Origin: an uncultured Oscillospiraceae bacterium
Lineage (GTDB): Bacteria; Bacillota; Clostridia; Oscillospirales; Oscillospiraceae
Assembly: GCA_905234005.1 (NCBI GenBank)
Contig: CAJOFW010000015.1
Span: 1-22,038, forward strand
Direction of reading: 5' to 3'
DNA: 22,038 nucleotides
Both the position numbers and the translations under genes were made by a program. Under the pieces are notes generated by a model. It saw only the letters and a list, made by a program, of their open reading frames with translations, made no database searches and was not told the DNA's origin. Below, in pieces: positions 20,235 to 22,038 of the stretch (positions are counted from its first letter, which is position 1; each line of letters begins with the position of its first letter).

Positions 20235-22038
20235 GGGATCACCCCCGCGTGTGCGGGGAAAAGAGCACGCCGTCAAGCTTGCCGCCGGTCAGGGCGGGAT
20301 CACCCCCGCGCGTGCGGGGAAAAGATATCGACTTTACAGACGCATTCACGACGGCAGGGATCACCCCCGCGTGTGCGGGGAAAAGTCGCCCTGCCGCACG
20401 GCCAGCTTTTGGTAGTTGGGATCACCCCCGCGTGTGCGGGGAAAAGTAAGTGAATATTATATCAAGAACAGAGCAAGCGGGATCACCCCCGCGTGTGCGG
20501 GGAAAAGAAGAACAAAAAATCAGGAACCACGGAGGCGACGGGATCACCCCCGCGTGTGCGGGGAAAAGTGCTCCAGCTTAGCGCTCAGAAACTCGCGGTG
20601 GGGATCACCCCCGCGTGTGCGGGGAAAAGTTGATGCTGTTCAGCGCTTTCATAGACGGGAAGGGATCACCCCCGCGTGTGCGGGGAAAAGTTGTGAAACA
20701 CCGTATGAACCTGAATTGGTTTGGGATCACCCCCGCGTGTGCGGGGAAAAGTTGCGGCGATCACAGCGCCGTCATGCGAACGTAGGATCACCCCCGCGTG
20801 TGCGGGGAAAAGGATAGCGCCCACTCCATAAAAGTTTGGAAACTGGGATCACCCCCGCGTGTGCGGGGAAAAGTTCAAGATGCCGCAAGAGGATCTATAC
20901 AAACAGGGATCACCCCCGCGTGTGCGGGGAAAAGCGCTTGTCGCCGACCTTCCATTCGGTGTATTCGGGATCACCCCCGCGTGTGCGGGGAAAAGAACAC
21001 GATGGCCGACACGCTGCCCATCAACGAGGGATCACCCCCGCGTGTGCGGGGAAAAGCATTCCCAATCTTCAAGGGACGACCCTTGGAAGGGATCACCCCC
21101 GCGTGTGCGGGGAAAAGTTCTATCGGTAGTTCATACACGGTTCCGCCTAGGGATCACCCCCGCGTGTGCGGGGAAAAGTTAATTTGCTGTTGACAATTGG
21201 CGCGGATTGTGGGATCACCCCCGCGTGTGCGGGGAAAAGCAATTACACCACATGTCAGACAGTTGTGAATAGGGATCACCCCCGCGTGTGCGGGGAAAAG
21301 CGGTCGAGGATTTGCGATATATAGCGGCGCTTGGGATCACCCCCGCGTGTGCGGGGAAAAGACAACCAAAAGCCGCAACGCAAGTGGAGCAAGGGGATCA
21401 CCCCCGCGTGTGCGGGGAAAAGTCATTGTTTTACCTCCTGTATTGTTCTGTATTGGGATCACCCCCGCGTGTGCGGGGAAAAGGATCTCTGCATCAGCAC
21501 GTCGCATCTGCTCAAGGGATCACCCCCGCGTGTGCGGGGAAAAGAAGTGCGAAGAGCGAAACATAACGGTTTCGGAGGGATCACCCCCGCGTGTGCGGGG
21601 AAAAGATTTTCGCTGTCACGCCGAACTGCTCCTGATAGGGATCACCCCCGCGTGTGCGGGGAAAAGATAATAATTGTGCTGACAGTTCGCTGCATTTTGG
21701 GATCACCCCCGCGTGTGCGGGGAAAAGTTGTCATGTATCGCCTTGTCCTGCACGGTTTTGGGATCACCCCCGCGTGTGCGGGGAAAAGTCCGTTTGAAGC
21801 ATATTCCTCGCGCCCATTTTGGGATCACCCCCGCGTGTGCGGGGAAAAGGAAACCCGGTTTTTGACTACACGGTTCGGCGCGGGATCACCCCCGCGTGTG
21901 CGGGGAAAAGTAAATTCGCGTAATTTTTTCAGTTTTTCGCGTGGGATCACCCCCGCGTGTGCGGGGAAAAGCATTTGCCTCTGCATTTCGTCCATTTGTC
22001 TCTGGGATCACCCCCGCGTGTGCGGGGAAAAGGAGGAT
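20235..22038 (-). CRISPR. Type I-E-like CRISPR array, 30 repeats, continues past the window
   Basis: Thirty 29-bp repeats (starting GGGATCACCCCC, ending GCGGGGAAAAG on the + strand) begin at 20235 and recur every 61 bp to 22004-22032. All 29 complete spacers are therefore 32 bp, and six bases of the next are present. The reverse complement starts CTTTTCCCCGCAC and ends GTGATCCC, matching type I-E repeats such as the Streptococcus thermophilus one, so transcription is probably on the minus strand from a leader beyond the right edge. The second repeat from the left (20296) has GCGCG for GCGTG, fitting decay at the trailer end. The repeat at 20784 has A for its first G. No cas gene and no AT-rich leader lies in the window. 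ORFs read through the array are artefacts of the 61-bp period. Spacer targets could not be searched. Confidence 0.98.

Noticed and set aside
20235..21670. Apparent proteins with repeated PPRVRGK, ITPACAGK and DHPRVCGEK segments
   Set aside because: These are translations of the CRISPR repeat in three frames, open only because the repeats lack stop codons.

Overview
The window looks like a chromosomal segment of a GC-rich, low-oxygen Gram-positive Clostridium-class bacterium, probably an Oscillospiraceae-type gut or anaerobic lineage. This is inferred from strong AGGAGG-type ribosome binding sites, near-consensus sigma-A promoters, S-layer homology repeats, a PdaB-like sporulation deacetylase and the gene order. 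No rRNA or tRNA gene was seen.

The left half (1-12160) reads as ordinary chromosome. A class A penicillin-binding protein is followed by a small coupled pair: a 97-residue unknown protein and a secreted SH3b x5 + NlpC/P60 peptidoglycan hydrolase. On the minus strand lies a two-gene secreted-protein operon, with FN3 x2 + SLH x3 first and a BspA-like leucine-rich repeat protein second. Then come metY and metA, which together make homocysteine by the O-acetylhomoserine route; MetA carries Glu111, the acetyl-CoA-type residue. A 145-bp MITE-like element abuts the stop codon of a minus-strand malic enzyme gene. A PdaB-like polysaccharide deacetylase gene with a sigma-E-like promoter is cut off after its third conserved motif, at about 12164.

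That cut marks the left edge of an accessory region (12165 to the right end). It begins with about 420 bp of non-coding DNA holding dyads, a long hairpin and iterated CCGGGAT motifs. Next are two translationally coupled, divergent tyrosine-recombinase-like proteins whose active-site residues look complementary: the first keeps R/R/H but lacks the Tyr, the second keeps the Tyr but lacks the rest. A small XRE regulator converges on them. Divergent from it is a probable structured RNA or attenuator (promoter, multibranch fold, strong terminator, possible antiterminator pairing). It leads into an operon of a small protein, a serine recombinase, a solitary MazF/PemK-like toxin and a short RecD-like helicase.

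The right end is a type I-E-like CRISPR array: 30 repeats at an exact 61-bp period, running out of the window. Repeat sequence and the position of the degenerate repeat indicate transcription on the minus strand, with the leader and any cas genes beyond the right edge. No cas gene is in the window.

The most interesting items are the coupled recombinase-like pair, the candidate structured RNA with its divergent regulator, and the junction inside the deacetylase gene.
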